Source: TMED108 sp964386795
GTDB taxonomy: Bacteria > Fidelibacterota > Marinisomatia > Marinisomatales > TCS55
DNA length: 7,439 bases
NCBI GenBank assembly: GCA_964386795.1
Contig: CAYLUE010000062.1
Span: 1-7,439 of the forward strand
Reading direction: 5' to 3'
The notes under the pieces: generated by a model
What the model was told of the DNA's origin: nothing
The model's input: the letters and a program-made list of their open reading frames with translations, nothing else
The model's database searches: none
Position numbers and translations under genes: made by a program
Shown here: piece after piece, positions 6,357 to 7,439 of the stretch
Numbering within the stretch: position 1 is the first letter of the stretch
How the letters are laid out: every line of letters begins with the position of its first letter

Positions 6357-7439
6357 GCTGATTGGGCACTTTTTGCAACGATATTAATTGGAATATTTTC
6401 CATTCTCGGCACTGCGGAGCTGCTAAGAATACGACTAAACAAACCAGCTAATTCTACCCGAATATTTATTCATATTTGTGTAGGTTCAATCGTTTCAATT
6501 TGTCCATTTTTATTTAAAGTAAATATTCAACTAATTGCTTTATCTACCATATTTATAGTAATTAATACATATCTTATAAAATCAAATAAAATTATCAGTA
6601 TGAATAATATTGAACGAGTGAGTTATGGTACAATCTACTTTCCCTTATCAGTATTACTGCTAGCTATTTTGTTCTGGGATAAACCCATATCGTATTTTAT
6701 TTCGATTTTAGTTCTCACTTTTGCAGATCCTGTTGCTGCTATAGTAGGAAAGAGATCAACAGCCTATTATTATCCCTGGAGAGATAAAAAATCAGTCAAT
6801 GGTTCTTTGGCAATGTTTTCCGTTAGCTTTATCATAGTTCTTTTAGGGACTGATATTATGGCTAAAGTGTTTGGAGCCGTGTTTTACTTGCCTCTCCCTA
6901 TTATCTTTGGCTTAAGCCTATTTACAGCTGTTTGCGCTACTCTTTCTGAATTAATTTCATATCGAGGTACTGATAATCTTACTATTCCTTTAATCACATT
7001 TTTTTCCTACGAAATTTTTCTTATTAATTATACCCATGGAAATTTATTTGACCTATGCCTATGGTTAGTATTATCCATTATTATTTTTTCTTATGCCTAC
7101 AAATTAAAATCTGTATCTCTTAGTGGTGCTATTAGTGGTTTTTTAATTGGTGTAATTATTTTTGGATCTGGTGGCTGGTCTTGGATCGCTCCTCTGGTAT
7201 TCTTTTTTATTAGCTCTTCTGTTTTATCTCGCTTAAGAGGAAAGGTTCATTCAAATAGAGATCTTTTGCAAATACTTGCAAATGGTGGACTACCAAGCAT
7301 GATTGCCTTATCTTATTTTTTCTTTCCATCGGATGTAGCATTGATTGCTTTTCTTGGCTCTCTCGCTGCAGCTAATGCTGATACATGGGCGACAGAAATA
7401 GGATTCTTTTCAAAAAATAATCCTAAATTGATTTTTTCA
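6351..7439 (+). CDS. Prenol kinase (VTE5/SEC59-like) fused to DUF92 (VTE6-like), 3' end cut by window edge
   Basis: This is a polytopic membrane protein; 363 codons are visible, counted from ATC 6351, and the end lies beyond the window. The first domain (about 1-245) is a CTP-dependent polyprenol kinase of the phytol/dolichol kinase group. It has DPVAAIVGKR (126-135), a KKSVNGSLAMF block (146-156), and SELISYRGTDNLTIPL (199-214) with E200, D208 and N209. The second domain begins at SLSGAISGFLIG (256-267) and carries the DUF92/TIGR00297 signatures ILANGGLPS and AANADTWATEIG (340-351, D344, T345, E349). DUF92 includes plant VTE6, a phytyl-phosphate kinase, while the first domain resembles VTE5, which phosphorylates phytol. 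One chain could thus turn an isoprenoid alcohol into its diphosphate, a step for quinone side-chain salvage or lipid carrier supply; the substrate is inference. Roughly the last third of DUF92 is missing. The frame has no ATG, GTG or TTG before 6600, yet hydrophobic family-like sequence runs back to about 6351. It lies 20 bases after the peptidase gene. Confidence 0.85.
   Translation, partial: MIADWALFATILIGIFSILGTAELLRIRLNKPANSTRIFIHICVGSIVSICPFLFKVNIQLIALSTIFIVINTYLIKSNKIISMNNIERVSYGTIYFPLSVLLLAILFWDKPISYFISILVLTFADPVAAIVGKRSTAYYYPWRDKKSVNGSLAMFSVSFIIVLLGTDIMAKVFGAVFYLPLPIIFGLSLFTAVCATLSELISYRGTDNLTIPLITFFSYEIFLINYTHGNLFDLCLWLVLSIIIFSYAYKLKSVSLSGAISGFLIGVIIFGSGGWSWIAPLVFFFISSSVLSRLRGKVHSNRDLLQILANGGLPSMIALSYFFFPSDVALIAFLGSLAAANADTWATEIGFFSKNNPKLIFS

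Noticed and set aside
6600..7439. ATG at 6600 as the true start of the prenol kinase fusion
   Set aside because: It would drop about 83 residues of in-frame hydrophobic sequence that begins right after a ribosome-like AGGA, and no ribosome site precedes 6600.
1..7439. CRISPR arrays, tRNA or rRNA genes, insertion sequences, toxin-antitoxin or phage genes
   Set aside because: I looked for them by eye and found no repeat-spacer pattern, cloverleaf, transposase motifs or terminal inverted repeats. The gaps are short, none longer than 105 bases.

Overview
The window is an AT-rich bacterial segment with tightly packed genes, no RNA genes and no mobile elements that I can see. Several traits suggest a Gram-negative member of the FCB group, such as a marine Bacteroidota or Marinimicrobia-like lineage: signal peptides ending in A-S-A-Q, a small outer-membrane barrel ending in Phe, a lipobox-anchored M16 peptidase, and a prenol-kinase/DUF92 fusion. 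The placement is inference. The clear AAGGAG ribosome site at 2062-2067 is less typical of classical Bacteroidota, so Marinimicrobia or a related phylum is at least as likely.

Left block (1-1972, minus strand). Three genes lie head to tail with gaps of 45 and 36 bases and are probably one transcript. They are a SixA-type histidine phosphatase, a YbdG-type MscS mechanosensitive channel, and a small GIY-YIG domain protein that runs off the left edge. A near-consensus promoter sits directly upstream of the phosphatase, placed so that its mRNA would begin at the ATG (leaderless).

Middle (1973-3507). A 105-base divergent gap separates the phosphatase from a plus-strand gene for a small secreted beta-barrel protein. 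That gene converges on a minus-strand secreted SGNH hydrolase, and a single hairpin terminator between them overlaps the hydrolase stop codon. The hydrolase is in turn divergent from the peptidase gene, across a very short gap with a 10-base direct repeat.

Right block (3508-7439, plus strand). A 940-residue lipoprotein M16 zinc peptidase, with one active and one degenerate half, is followed 20 bases later by a membrane protein cut by the right edge. This last gene is missed by ATG-based gene finding because its frame has no ATG, GTG or TTG before position 6600. It joins a CTP-dependent prenol kinase domain (phytol/dolichol kinase, VTE5-like) to a DUF92 domain (VTE6-like, phytyl-phosphate kinase). 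Together these could convert a free isoprenoid alcohol to its diphosphate in two steps. This is the most interesting item in the window.

Most of the genes act at the cell envelope (channel, barrel, hydrolase, peptidase, lipid kinase), but I see no single dedicated system linking all of them.
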